Notes under the pieces: generated by a model
What the model was told of the DNA's origin: nothing
The model's input: only the letters and a program-made list of their open reading frames with translations
Databases searched by the model: none
NCBI RefSeq assembly: GCF_033100395.1
Contig: NZ_JAWLVJ010000007.1
Span: 1-64,000 of the forward strand
Direction of reading: 5' to 3'
Length of the DNA stretch: 64,000 bases
From: Terasakiella sp033100395
GTDB taxonomy: Bacteria; Pseudomonadota; Alphaproteobacteria; Rhodospirillales; Terasakiellaceae
In this document: in pieces, positions 51,837 through 60,631 of the stretch
How the letters are laid out: each line of letters begins with the position of its first letter
Position numbering within the stretch: position 1 is the first letter of the stretch
Program-made: the position numbers and the translations under genes

Positions 51837-53180
51837 ATGATCGGAATTTTAAAGCGTATTTTCGGTGGCGATACCCCTGCCGCTGAGCCGCAAGCGGAAA
51901 CGCATAGCACGCAATCCAAGGGTGGACAGTATGACTATGTCGTCGTGGGTGCTGGCCCTGCAGGTGTGCAGGCTGTTGAACATTTGCGCAAACAGGACGC
52001 CACAGCCAGCATTCTTTTGGTCGGTGGTGAACCAGAACCCCCTTATTCGCGCATGGCGATCCCTTATCTTCTGATCGGTAAAGTGAGCGAGGACGGCACC
52101 TATCTGCGCCGTGATGAAAACCACTATGAAGCCCTGAATATCGAATATCGCCATGGTCTGGTGCAAAAGGTGGATGCGGAGGCCTCTGCTTTGAACATGA
52201 CCGATGGATCGACCATTTCTTATGGCAAGCTGTGTCTGGCAACGGGGGCAAGCCCGATCAAGCCCCCAATCCCGGGTCTGGATAACAAAGGGGTACACCA
52301 CTGCTGGACATTGGAAGATGCGCGCAAGATCATCGACCTTGCTCATGAAGGGGCGCATGTTGTGTTGATGGGGGCCGGTTTTATCGGCTGTATTATCCTT
52401 GAAGCACTCGCGCTTCGTAAAGTTAACCTGACCGTTGTGGAAATGGGCGACCGGATGGTGCCGCGCATGTTGAACCCGACTTGTGGTGGCTTGCTCAAAA
52501 AATACTGTAATACCCACGGCGTGACGGTTCATACCTCAACCAAAATCACCATGGTGGAACCCAATCCGGGTGACCCGGAAGATACGCTACTGGTTGATCT
52601 GGATAACGGTGAACAAATCCCGGCGCATTTGCTGGTGGTTGCGGCTGGTGTGAGATCCAACACAGCCTTCCTTGAAGGTTCCGCCGTTGAAGTGGATGAA
52701 GGTATCAAGGTGGATGAACATCTGCAAACAGCTGTCTCCAACATCTATGCCGCAGGTGACGTGGCACAGGGGCCTGATTTCTCAACAGGTGGCTGGTCTG
52801 TTCATGCCATTCAGCCCACAGCCTCTGATCACGGTCGCATTGCTGCCCTGAATATGGTGGGTAAGGAAACGCCTTATCAGGGATCATTGGTGATGAACGT
52901 GCTGGATACGCTGGGCTTGATTTCCGCCTCCTTCGGATTGTGGGAAGGCGTGCCCGGTGGTGACAGTGTGGAACGGCTTGATGAAGAAAATTACAAATAT
53001 ATTCGACTGGAATTTGACGGCGACATCCTTGTGGGTGCCCAGACATTGGGACGCACGGACCATATCGGTGTGTTGCGTGGCCTGATCCAGAATCGCAAAC
53101 CCCTTGGTGTCTGGAAAGAACGTCTCAAAGAAGACCCCCACCGCATCATGGATGCGTATGTGGCCCTATCCCAGATGTAG
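51837..53180 (+). CDS. FAD-dependent NAD(P)H oxidoreductase subunit (AorC-like)
   Basis: The protein has 447 aa. FAD motif VVVGAGPAGVQAVEHLR begins at about residue 36; an NAD-binding motif VLMGAGFIGCIILEALAL is near 172; NIYAAGDVAQGPDF near the end binds FAD. It belongs to the pyridine-nucleotide-disulfide class without the redox cysteine pair. It should pass electrons from the FeS subunit to NAD+. The ATG at 51837 lies just after the terminator, so expression may need read-through or an own promoter. Confidence 0.88.
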   Translation: MIGILKRIFGGDTPAAEPQAETHSTQSKGGQYDYVVVGAGPAGVQAVEHLRKQDATASILLVGGEPEPPYSRMAIPYLLIGKVSEDGTYLRRDENHYEALNIEYRHGLVQKVDAEASALNMTDGSTISYGKLCLATGASPIKPPIPGLDNKGVHHCWTLEDARKIIDLAHEGAHVVLMGAGFIGCIILEALALRKVNLTVVEMGDRMVPRMLNPTCGGLLKKYCNTHGVTVHTSTKITMVEPNPGDPEDTLLVDLDNGEQIPAHLLVVAAGVRSNTAFLEGSAVEVDEGIKVDEHLQTAVSNIYAAGDVAQGPDFSTGGWSVHAIQPTASDHGRIAALNMVGKETPYQGSLVMNVLDTLGLISASFGLWEGVPGGDSVERLDEENYKYIRLEFDGDILVGAQTLGRTDHIGVLRGLIQNRKPLGVWKERLKEDPHRIMDAYVALSQM

Positions 53181-53390
53181 AGAACTCCGACGTTCTACAT
53201 CGAACTTATGCTGTCATCCTTATGGGTGGCAGCATTTTTTTGCCTTTTTTTAGTCCGTTTTAGACCTTTGGCTAGTACGAATGCGACCAAAGTCGAGCAG
53301 ATATGAACCGGGCATGCGCGGTATAAAAGAGACAGGACAAAACACACATGAAGGGTTGAATTCCACCCCTTCACATTGGAGGAAGAAAGT

Positions 53391-53828
53391 ATGTTCAAGA
53401 AGTTCCTTTTCGCCGGGTTGGCAGCTGGGATGACGGTTGGTCTCGCAAACACTGTGCTTGCCCATGGTGACGTAACACCACAAGCCGTCGATACATCCGG
53501 TTTGCCTGTGTTGGGGGACGAATGGCTGGAAGAAAATCCGTTTCGTAGTGATGAAAAATATAAAGCGCGTGCGATCGAAATCGGGGCCTCTGCCTATAAC
53601 CAGAACTGTGCGCGTTGCCACGGTCTGGAAGTAATATCTGGTGGAATTGCGCCGGATTTGCGTTACCTGGAAGCAGACTTTGAGGGTGATGAATGGTTTA
53701 TCGAACGTATGACAAACGGTGCGGTTCGTGACGGAAAAGTCTATATGCCGAAGTTCGTAGGTGTTATATCTCAAGAAGGGCTTTGGGCCATTCGCACTTA
53801 TGTTGATGAGCAGCCAGAAGACGAATAA
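53391..53828 (+). CDS. Cytochrome c-550 PedF family
   Basis: The protein has 145 aa. A signal peptide (ending Val-Leu-Ala-His) is followed by the HGDVTPQAVDTSGLPVLGDEW stretch typical of cytochrome c-550 PedF, and a single CARCH heme site (about residue 75). PedF-type cytochromes are the direct electron acceptors of soluble PQQ alcohol dehydrogenases. This matches the dehydrogenase at 58572. The ATG at 53391 was preferred over 53376 because a GGAGGAA site lies before it. Confidence 0.92.
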   Translation: MFKKFLFAGLAAGMTVGLANTVLAHGDVTPQAVDTSGLPVLGDEWLEENPFRSDEKYKARAIEIGASAYNQNCARCHGLEVISGGIAPDLRYLEADFEGDEWFIERMTNGAVRDGKVYMPKFVGVISQEGLWAIRTYVDEQPEDE

Positions 53829-53855
53829 GACTAAAAAAGCAAAGGCACCTTTTTA

Positions 53856-55022
53856 GTGGCAGATCATAAGAATAAAAAAACAAGAATACCAAAAACAAGT
53901 ACCAAGGTTAAAACCGGTGCTGAAGCCGCTGGCGAGCTTTTTATCGGCCTGGGAGAACAGTCGTTTGCGGCTGTTTTCTTCTTTACGTCCGGTGACTATG
54001 ATCTTGTTGAGTTGGGACGATCTCTTTCAACTTTTTACCCTGATATTCCGATATATGGATGCACGTCTGCTGGTGTGATCGGCGTCTCGGGGTATGAAGA
54101 AGACAGCGTTTCTGCCTTTGCCTTACCTGCATCGCACTTTCATGTGGATGCAGATGTGATCGGTGATATCAGTACCATCGATATCAGTGCCTGGGGAGAG
54201 GCCACTAAAAATCTTGTTGATCGTTTTGAGAGCAATGTAACGGGTCCGCTGAAAGATCAGACATTCGGGCTTGTACTGATTGATGGTCTTTCGCTGGCAG
54301 AAGAAACCATTCTCAGTGCGGTTTATCCTGAATTAGGGGATATTCCGTTGTTTGGCGGATCGGCGGGCGATGATCTGAAGTTCAAGAAAACGCAGATTTT
54401 CTTCAATTCAGAAGCCATCAGCAATTGCGCAGCACTTATTCTTGTTCACACGACTTGTCCGTTTCAGGTCTTCCGCACCGAACATTTTGTTGAGACTGAT
54501 CGCAAAATGGTGATTACCGAAGCGGATCCAGCGTCCCGCATTGTCCATGAAATTAACGCAAGTCCCGCGACTGAAGAATATGCCCGCCTGATCGGGGTGC
54601 AGCCGGATGAGCTGAATTCCACCCTGTTTGCCGCTCATCCGGTGATGGTGCGTGTGGGAGGGGCCTATTACGTGCGATCCATTCAGAAACCGGAAGGCGA
54701 GGACGGGTTGCGTTTTTTCTGTGCCATTGATGAAGGGTTGGTTCTGACCCTTGCCAAAGGTCAGGATATTGTCACCAATTTAAAGCATACGCTGCAGGAT
54801 GTTGATAAAGCCGTAGGCGACCCGGAACTGATTATCGGCTGTGATTGTATCTTCAGACGGTTGGAGCTGGAACAGACGCCGGAAAAATATGATCAGGTCT
54901 CTGATATCTTGCGTGAACACAACGTTTTCGGTTTTAACACCTATGGGGAACAGTTTGCAGGCATGCATGTGAACCAGACCTTTACAGGTGTGGCGATTGG
55001 TTGGAGGGACAGCGATGATTGA
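53856..55022 (+). CDS. FIST-domain sensor protein
   Basis: The protein has 388 aa with FIST_N (about residues 20-215) and FIST_C (about 220-370) domains; PIYGCTSAGVIGVSGY and FGGSAGDDLKFKKT are characteristic. FIST proteins sense small ligands; some members (NosP) bind heme and nitric oxide and partner a hybrid kinase encoded next door. The gene starts at GTG 53856 and overlaps the histidine kinase by 8 nt, so it is likely the sensory partner. Here it may report a product of alcohol oxidation. Confidence 0.85.
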   Translation: MADHKNKKTRIPKTSTKVKTGAEAAGELFIGLGEQSFAAVFFFTSGDYDLVELGRSLSTFYPDIPIYGCTSAGVIGVSGYEEDSVSAFALPASHFHVDADVIGDISTIDISAWGEATKNLVDRFESNVTGPLKDQTFGLVLIDGLSLAEETILSAVYPELGDIPLFGGSAGDDLKFKKTQIFFNSEAISNCAALILVHTTCPFQVFRTEHFVETDRKMVITEADPASRIVHEINASPATEEYARLIGVQPDELNSTLFAAHPVMVRVGGAYYVRSIQKPEGEDGLRFFCAIDEGLVLTLAKGQDIVTNLKHTLQDVDKAVGDPELIIGCDCIFRRLELEQTPEKYDQVSDILREHNVFGFNTYGEQFAGMHVNQTFTGVAIGWRDSDD

Positions 55023-57222
55023 AGCCCTTGATATCCCCACAGGTACACCGGATGAAGCCCAGAAGCTGCGCAAAATTGTCGCAGCATTGATGAAACAGGT
55101 GGAACGCACCCTTGACGTTCAGGGCGGTGCGTTTTCTTCCTTCCAGACCGCAACGCTACTGGATGAAAAAGTACGGGAACGCACCACCCAGTTGGAACAG
55201 GCGCTTGGGTCCCTTGAAAAAGTAAATCGGGAACTCAGCCGCACAAAAGGTGAGGCAGAGACAGCACGGATCCGCCTTGTAGAAGCGGTGGAAAGCGTTT
55301 CTGAAGGTTTTGCACTGTACGATAAAGACGATCGTCTGATCCTCTGCAACCATCGCTTCTGGGAGTTCTGGGGAGACCGTCGTGATCAGGTGCCTTACGG
55401 GACGCGCTTTGAAGATGTGGCCCGCACCTTTGTGCGCCAGTATGTGGTGCCAAACGAGGTGGATAAATCCGTTGATTGGTTGAAAGAACGTTTAAACCGA
55501 CATCGTAACCCCAAAGATGCGTTTGTGATCCAGTTGCGCGATGGTCGCTGGCTCAAGATCAATGAACGCCCGACCAAAGATGGCGGTATCGTGGGCGTCT
55601 ACACCGATATTACCGAGATTAAACAGCAGGAACAAAAACGCCGTGAACAGGAATTGGCGGAACAGAACGTACTGCTGCAATCTACATTGGATAACCTGCG
55701 CCAGGGTGTGTCGGTGTTTGACAAGGATTTGAAACTGGTTGCCTGGAATCAGCGATTTATAGAGGTTCTGGATTTGCCAGACGGACTTGTTGAACATGGT
55801 ATGAGCTATGAGCGCTATACCCGTTACAATGTGTTCAGGGGTGAATTTGGAGATAAAACCGAAGAATCTTACCAAAAACGCATGGAACGTGCGCGCGCCA
55901 AGGAAGCTTTGTTCTTTGAATATACCAGACCCAATGGCCGCGTGGTAGAAGTCCAGCGAAATACCATGCCCGGCGGAGGGTTTGTCACGACTTACACCGA
56001 CATCACCGCACGGCGAGAAGCGCAGGAACAGTTGCGCGAAGCCAAGGAAAACCTGGAAGAACGGGTGCGTGAAAGAACCGATGAGCTTCATGTGGCAAAA
56101 GAAGCTGCCGAAGAAGCCAATCTTTCCAAGACCCGCTTTTTGGCCGCAGCCAGTCATGACCTGTTGCAGCCGTTGAACGCAGCACGCCTGTTTATCTCCA
56201 CCCTGCTGGAACGCTCTTTGGAAGATAACAATCTGCAATTGGTGGAGCGCGCCGACTTTGCCCTAAAAGGCGTGGAGAGTTTACTTTCTGCCCTGCTGGA
56301 AATCTCCAAACTTGACGCAGGCGCAGTGCCGGTTGTGATCGCGAATTTTGAACTGAGCGATTTGTTTAACCGCCTGCAGGAAGAATATGGTCCCCTGGCT
56401 GCGCAAAAAGACATTTCGCTGAAAGTTGTGGCCTCCAAAGCCTGGGTGAATAGTGATGCGAAATTGTTGTCGCGTATCTTGCGCAACTTTGTCAGTAATG
56501 CGGTTCGGTATACGGAAAATGGGCGCATCCTGATTGGGGCGAAACGTCACGGTGATGTGTTGCGTCTTTGCGTATATGACACGGGACCTGGTATTTCAGA
56601 AGCTGATCAGGAACGGATTTTCGAAGAGTTCCGCCAGTTGGAAAGCAAGAATTCTGTGGCTGAAAAAGGCGCAGGTCTTGGTCTTGCCATCGTTAAACGG
56701 ATTGCGCAGACACTGGGCCATAAGGTTTCTTTGGTGTCGAGTCCGGATCAAGGGGCCTGCTTTATCGTAGAAGTTCCGCTGGTGGAAAAGCAGGTTCAGC
56801 AAAAAGCCATGCCGTCCATTGATAAGCTGGGTGAAAGCTTAAGCGGGATTTCCGTTCTGGTGGTGGATAATGAAGACGATATCCAGATCGGCATGAAAGC
56901 CCTGATGGAAAACTGGGACGTGAACGTGTTGACGGCCGGATCGCAGGAAGAAGCCATCGAAGTGTTGGATGAATTCGGGACCTTCCCGGATGCAGTCATT
57001 GCAGATTATCATTTGAGCGAAACAGAAACAGGTGTGGAATTGCTGTCCTGGTTGAAGCGCGACCGCAAACTCGATTTCCCGGCAATGGTTATTACTGCAG
57101 ATCGTACGGATGAATTGCGCGCGAGCATCACATCTCAGGGCTATGCCTTGCTGAACAAACCGTTGAAGCCAGCGAAACTGCGTGCCTGGTTGTCCCATGT
57201 GGTGACGCCTATTAATTACTAA
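55015..57222 (+). CDS. Hybrid histidine kinase, NahK/ErcS'-like
   Basis: The protein has 735 aa. Domains: N-terminal coiled coil, two PAS domains (about residues 85-200 and 220-340), HisKA with FLAAASHDLLQPLNAAR (about 380), HATPase with DTGPGISEADQERIFEEFRQL and GLGLAIVKRIAQ, and a REC domain with Asp in AVIADYHLSETETG. The close overlap with the FIST gene supports a FIST-kinase pair. Kinases of this kind (ErcS') regulate ethanol oxidation genes in Pseudomonas. Likely target: the LuxR-type regulator at 57813. Start ATG 55015 follows GGAGGGA. Confidence 0.92.
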   Translation: MIEALDIPTGTPDEAQKLRKIVAALMKQVERTLDVQGGAFSSFQTATLLDEKVRERTTQLEQALGSLEKVNRELSRTKGEAETARIRLVEAVESVSEGFALYDKDDRLILCNHRFWEFWGDRRDQVPYGTRFEDVARTFVRQYVVPNEVDKSVDWLKERLNRHRNPKDAFVIQLRDGRWLKINERPTKDGGIVGVYTDITEIKQQEQKRREQELAEQNVLLQSTLDNLRQGVSVFDKDLKLVAWNQRFIEVLDLPDGLVEHGMSYERYTRYNVFRGEFGDKTEESYQKRMERARAKEALFFEYTRPNGRVVEVQRNTMPGGGFVTTYTDITARREAQEQLREAKENLEERVRERTDELHVAKEAAEEANLSKTRFLAAASHDLLQPLNAARLFISTLLERSLEDNNLQLVERADFALKGVESLLSALLEISKLDAGAVPVVIANFELSDLFNRLQEEYGPLAAQKDISLKVVASKAWVNSDAKLLSRILRNFVSNAVRYTENGRILIGAKRHGDVLRLCVYDTGPGISEADQERIFEEFRQLESKNSVAEKGAGLGLAIVKRIAQTLGHKVSLVSSPDQGACFIVEVPLVEKQVQQKAMPSIDKLGESLSGISVLVVDNEDDIQIGMKALMENWDVNVLTAGSQEEAIEVLDEFGTFPDAVIADYHLSETETGVELLSWLKRDRKLDFPAMVITADRTDELRASITSQGYALLNKPLKPAKLRAWLSHVVTPINY

Positions 57223-57233
57223 ATATCAAAATG

Positions 57234-57280
57234 TTGACAGTTTGTCCGACCTCTCTACACTGCCATTATCCAGTGTAGAG
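57234..57280 (+). promoter_or_regulatory. Promoter overlapped by a 10-bp palindrome
   Basis: TTGACA (57234-57239) and TACACT (57256-57261) with a 16-nt spacer form a plausible promoter. A perfect inverted repeat, CTCTACACTG at 57253-57262 with CAGTGTAGAG at 57271-57280, covers the -10 and the start region. It ends 6 nt before a potential ATG at 57287. This is a typical operator location. Confidence 0.55.
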
Positions 57281-57286
57281 GTTGAT

Positions 57287-57807
57287 ATGCGTTTCGTTTT
57301 TTATCCCTGATATGTATTTCCTTGACGGCTTGCCAGACCGGTGGCTTGAAATTGAGCCAACGGTTAGATCCGTTCGTGTTGGGCTGGACGGGTATTGATA
57401 CAGAAACATCTGACCCTGATGATCCTTATTGGGAGGCAATTGCTTATGGCGGTGGTGTCGTCTGGCAGGGGGGGTGCGATTTGCCTAACTGCAAGCGTTT
57501 TACCAGCCATATCGGGACTCTGAAAGAACGCCTGATTCAGATTACGTATGGCGATCTGGCTGTGGATTTTGAAAAGGTACCTGTGCTTGAGATACGTACC
57601 GCTTCTTCAGAGATGAGAGTTGGGACCTTACCTACTGCAAAAAAACAAGCTTATCAGTATGTTACTTTGAAAAATGAGAATAAATCTCTCATCAGGTCGA
57701 AAGCATTTGGCAGAATGTACACGATTGAAATTACTTCAGTGTCGCATGCGCCAAGTGAGAATGAGATGATTGAGGTTTTACTGGCGACACGCTTTCCGGC
57801 GAAGTAA
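57287..57807 (+). pseudogene. Lipoprotein gene with a frameshift in its signal peptide
   Basis: The downstream frame (TTG 57322 to 57807, 161 aa) begins with Leu-Thr-Ala-Cys, a lipobox. The upstream ATG at 57287 would give MRFVFLSLICISLTAC, a perfect lipoprotein signal, if the T6 run at 57297-57302 were one base longer. As written, the ATG frame stops at once. This is a frameshift, a sequencing error or slip-variable expression. The mature part has a Gly-Gly-rich YWEAIAYGGGVVWQGGCDLPNC stretch and no recognised family. It lies between the kinase and response regulator genes. Confidence 0.55.
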
Positions 57808-57812
57808 ATCAA

Positions 57813-58445
57813 TTAAAAATCCAGGTTCTTCGCAACCAGCACCGCCTGTGTGCGGCTGTGGACGCCGAGTTTGCGCAGGATGGAAGAAATGTGCGCCTTG
57901 ACGGTGGATTCTTTGATATCCAGTTCAAAGGCGATGATCTTGTTGGGTTTGCCCATGGTCAGCAATTGCAGGACGCCCAGTTCAGCCGGGGTCAGAAGGG
58001 CGGCTTTTTCTTTGAGTTCATCGTCCATGCGGCGTTTTTCTTCGATCGCTTCGGCCAGTTCTGGCGGCACGAAGGATTTGCCGGACAGGACCGCATCTAT
58101 GGCATCGCCAATGCGTTCCTTGCTGGAGGATTTGGGGATGAAACCAAGCGCACCACAGGTCAGGGCACGTTGAATAACGTCCGGGCTTTCTTCGGCTGAG
58201 ATAATAACAACAGGCAGCATGGGTGAGGCGTTACGGATCGCAACCAAACCGGAAAAGCCTTCGGCACCGGGCATGTTGAGGTCCAGCAGAACCACGTCCA
58301 GGTCGTCATCGCTGGTGGCTGTTTCCTGTGCTTCTTCGAGGGTAGAGACTTCTAAAATTTCGGCATCGGTCCATTTTTCGCCAATGACCTGTTTGATGGC
58401 GTCACGGAAAAGTGGATGATCATCGGCAACCAGAAATTTGTACAT
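57813..58445 (-). CDS. LuxR/NarL-type response regulator, ErbR/AgmR-like
   Basis: The protein has 210 aa. REC domain: ADDHPLFRDAI at the start, phospho-acceptor Asp in VVLLDLNMPGAEG (about residue 56). HTH domain: LTPAELGVLQLLTMGKPNKIIAFELDIKESTVKAHISSILRKLG (about 145-190). The type matches the AgmR/ErbR/ExaE family that activates PQQ-dependent alcohol dehydrogenase genes. Start ATG 58445; an upstream frame to 58532 is not supported. It lies next to the dehydrogenase (58572) on the same strand and downstream of the kinase on the other. Confidence 0.88.
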   Translation of the reverse strand: MYKFLVADDHPLFRDAIKQVIGEKWTDAEILEVSTLEEAQETATSDDDLDVVLLDLNMPGAEGFSGLVAIRNASPMLPVVIISAEESPDVIQRALTCGALGFIPKSSSKERIGDAIDAVLSGKSFVPPELAEAIEEKRRMDDELKEKAALLTPAELGVLQLLTMGKPNKIIAFELDIKESTVKAHISSILRKLGVHSRTQAVLVAKNLDF

Positions 58446-58571
58446 GGCGTCTTCCCTAGATAAAAATGGTCTTATTTTTTTAAGGAGTATACATGAATAG
58501 GGATGAAGCCAAAAGACTTCATCCCTAAACACAACGTCGTAGATGGTACGCGCTTAAGAAGTGCTTGGTTC

Positions 58572-60305
58572 TTACATGGCCAGTTTGAAGACCCAGACAC
58601 TACCACCTTGGTTAAGGTTCTTAATACGCTTGGCTACGTCGCCGCCCCAAAGGGGAACTGCGCCACCCCAACCGGATACAACAGCGATGAACTGTTCGCC
58701 ATCCTGTTCCCAGGTAATCGGTGAAGCCACGATGCCGGAACCGGTGTTGAACTTCCAGACTTCTTTACCTGTGTTGGCGTCAAACGCTTTCAGGTAGCCT
58801 TCTGGTGTACCTGTGAAGACCAGCTCAGGTGTGGTCATAACGCCGCCCCAAAGTGGGGAGTTGTTGCGGTATTCCCATTTGATGTTACCTGTGCGAGGGT
58901 CAATAGCTTTCAGTGAACCGATATAATCTTCGAACAGTGGCTTAATGGTAAAGCCGGCACCCAGATACGCAGCACCTTTTTTGTAGGTTACAGGCTCGTT
59001 CCACAGATCCATGCCCCATTCGTTGGATGGAACGTAGAAAGTTTCTGTCACAGGGCTGTAAGCCATTGGCATCCAGTTCTTACCACCAAGGAAAGATGGG
59101 ATAGAGAAGATGGCCTTGCCTTTTTTGCCTTCTGTGTCAGCCGGGTTGCCCGGACGACCTGTTGCTGTGTAGTTTGGACGACCTGTTTTCAGATCAATAC
59201 TGTCCGCCCAAGTGATGTCACGAACAAATGGTGTTGCGTTTTGCAGTTTACCGTTTGTACGGTCCAGCACGTAGAAGAAACCGTTACGGTCAGCAGTTGC
59301 TGCCAGTTGCTTGCCATCCAGGTTGTAAGAAACAACTTCGTTTACACCGTCAAAGTCCCAACCGTCGTTTGGTGTGGTCTGATAGTGCCAGTTGATCTCG
59401 CCTGTATCAATGTCGATAGCCAGACGGGAAGCTGTGTAGAGGTTGTCACCAGGACGCAGGTGAGAGTTCCAGGGCGCAGGGTTACCTGTACCGAAGAACA
59501 GCTGGCGTGTTTCTGGATCGTACGTACCGCCCAGCCAAGTTGCGCCACCGCCGTATTTCCACATGTCGCCGGGCCAGGTTGCGTTTTTCGTACCTGTCAT
59601 GGTGCTTTCTTTACCGTTCAGGGTCCCCATGTGACCTTCAACAGTTGGACGCGACCAGATCAGTTTGCCGTTTTTAGCATCGCGTGCTTCGACTTTACCG
59701 ACGATACCAAATTCACCACCGGAAACACCTGTGACAACTTTGCCTTCAACGATCAGCGGTGTCGCAGTCAAAGAATAACCGGCTTTATAATCGCCAACTT
59801 TCTTTTTCCACTTCACTTTACCTGTTTTGGCGTCCAGTGCGACGATTTTGGCGTCCAGTGTGCCGTAGTAAACCATGTCTTCATAGATCGCTGCACCACG
59901 GTTGATCACGTCACAGCAGGGCATGATGCCATCTGGAAGACGTGCGTCATACTGCCACAGTTCTTCACCGGTTTTAACGTCGATTGCAAACAGGCGGGAA
60001 TAGGAACCTGTGACGTACATAACGCCATCAGCGACCAGTGGCTGTGATTCCTGACCACGTTGCTTTTCACCACCAAAAGAGAAGCTCCAGACAGGAACCA
60101 GTTTCTTGACGGTTTTGAGGTTAACCTGGTTCAGTGGGCTGAAGCGTTGCGCTTGCAAACCCATACCATCTGTTACGACCTGAGAGGTGTTCTTGTGGTC
60201 ATTTAGAATTTCGTCATTTGTGACACCTGCTTTGGCGTCAGTTGCTGCAAAAGCAGACAGGGCCAGCAAGCCAGCGGCTGCTGTTGAAAATAGTGCCCGT
60301 TTCAT
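58572..60305 (-). CDS. PQQ-dependent alcohol dehydrogenase, lanthanide-type (ExaF/PedH/XoxF class)
   Basis: The soluble periplasmic quinoprotein has 577 aa with a signal peptide cleaved near residue 26. An eight-bladed beta-propeller is marked by repeated DAKTGKVKWK-type W motifs. The vicinal Cys130-Cys131 (PCCD) is characteristic. Metal ligands Glu198 and Asn275 are present, and the catalytic Asp317 is followed by Asp319 (TPNDGWDFDGVN), the Asp-x-Asp signature of lanthanide enzymes; calcium enzymes usually have Ser or Ala at that place. It oxidises an alcohol and passes electrons to cytochrome c (PedF at 53391). The substrate range cannot be told from sequence alone. Confidence 0.9.
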   Translation of the reverse strand: MKRALFSTAAAGLLALSAFAATDAKAGVTNDEILNDHKNTSQVVTDGMGLQAQRFSPLNQVNLKTVKKLVPVWSFSFGGEKQRGQESQPLVADGVMYVTGSYSRLFAIDVKTGEELWQYDARLPDGIMPCCDVINRGAAIYEDMVYYGTLDAKIVALDAKTGKVKWKKKVGDYKAGYSLTATPLIVEGKVVTGVSGGEFGIVGKVEARDAKNGKLIWSRPTVEGHMGTLNGKESTMTGTKNATWPGDMWKYGGGATWLGGTYDPETRQLFFGTGNPAPWNSHLRPGDNLYTASRLAIDIDTGEINWHYQTTPNDGWDFDGVNEVVSYNLDGKQLAATADRNGFFYVLDRTNGKLQNATPFVRDITWADSIDLKTGRPNYTATGRPGNPADTEGKKGKAIFSIPSFLGGKNWMPMAYSPVTETFYVPSNEWGMDLWNEPVTYKKGAAYLGAGFTIKPLFEDYIGSLKAIDPRTGNIKWEYRNNSPLWGGVMTTPELVFTGTPEGYLKAFDANTGKEVWKFNTGSGIVASPITWEQDGEQFIAVVSGWGGAVPLWGGDVAKRIKNLNQGGSVWVFKLAM

Positions 60306-60631
60306 ATGCTTCTCCCTTCCAAGGAAATGAAACCCTTAAACTCTTTAAATATGCATTGCGCAGGTTTTACCCCTGCTTCAAGGACATGATTTACTATGGC
60401 GCGCACCTTTAAGAAGCGACATTGGCAATAAGTCGAAGAGCCTACGTGCCTTAGGGATATTCAGGGAAAAGTCGCATTCTACTTTAGTCTAATTTAAAGG
60501 TGGAAAAGGAATTCTTTAGTTTTGAGTCAATCTAAAATCGTCGTTAAATTTTTGTTACTGATTGATTGCTGCATTGCACAATATGAAAAATGAGGATACG
60601 CTAATTTGTTCGAAAAAAGAGGGGTAATCTC
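60306..60631. promoter_or_regulatory. Divergent control region of dehydrogenase and chemoreceptor genes
   Basis: This 326-nt spacer holds promoters for the dehydrogenase (minus strand) and the chemoreceptor (plus strand). GCAGG...CCTGC (60360-60376) is a small dyad. TAGGGATATTCAGGGA (60452-60467) contains, on the minus strand, the ATCCCTA half-site seen at 46343 and 49291. A good AAGGGAGAA site precedes the dehydrogenase ATG. Confidence 0.45.

Noticed and set aside
59241..60047. A 268-codon open frame antisense to the PQQ dehydrogenase
   Set aside because: It has Cys/Val/Phe-rich nonsense composition and is explained by codon bias of the dehydrogenase gene.
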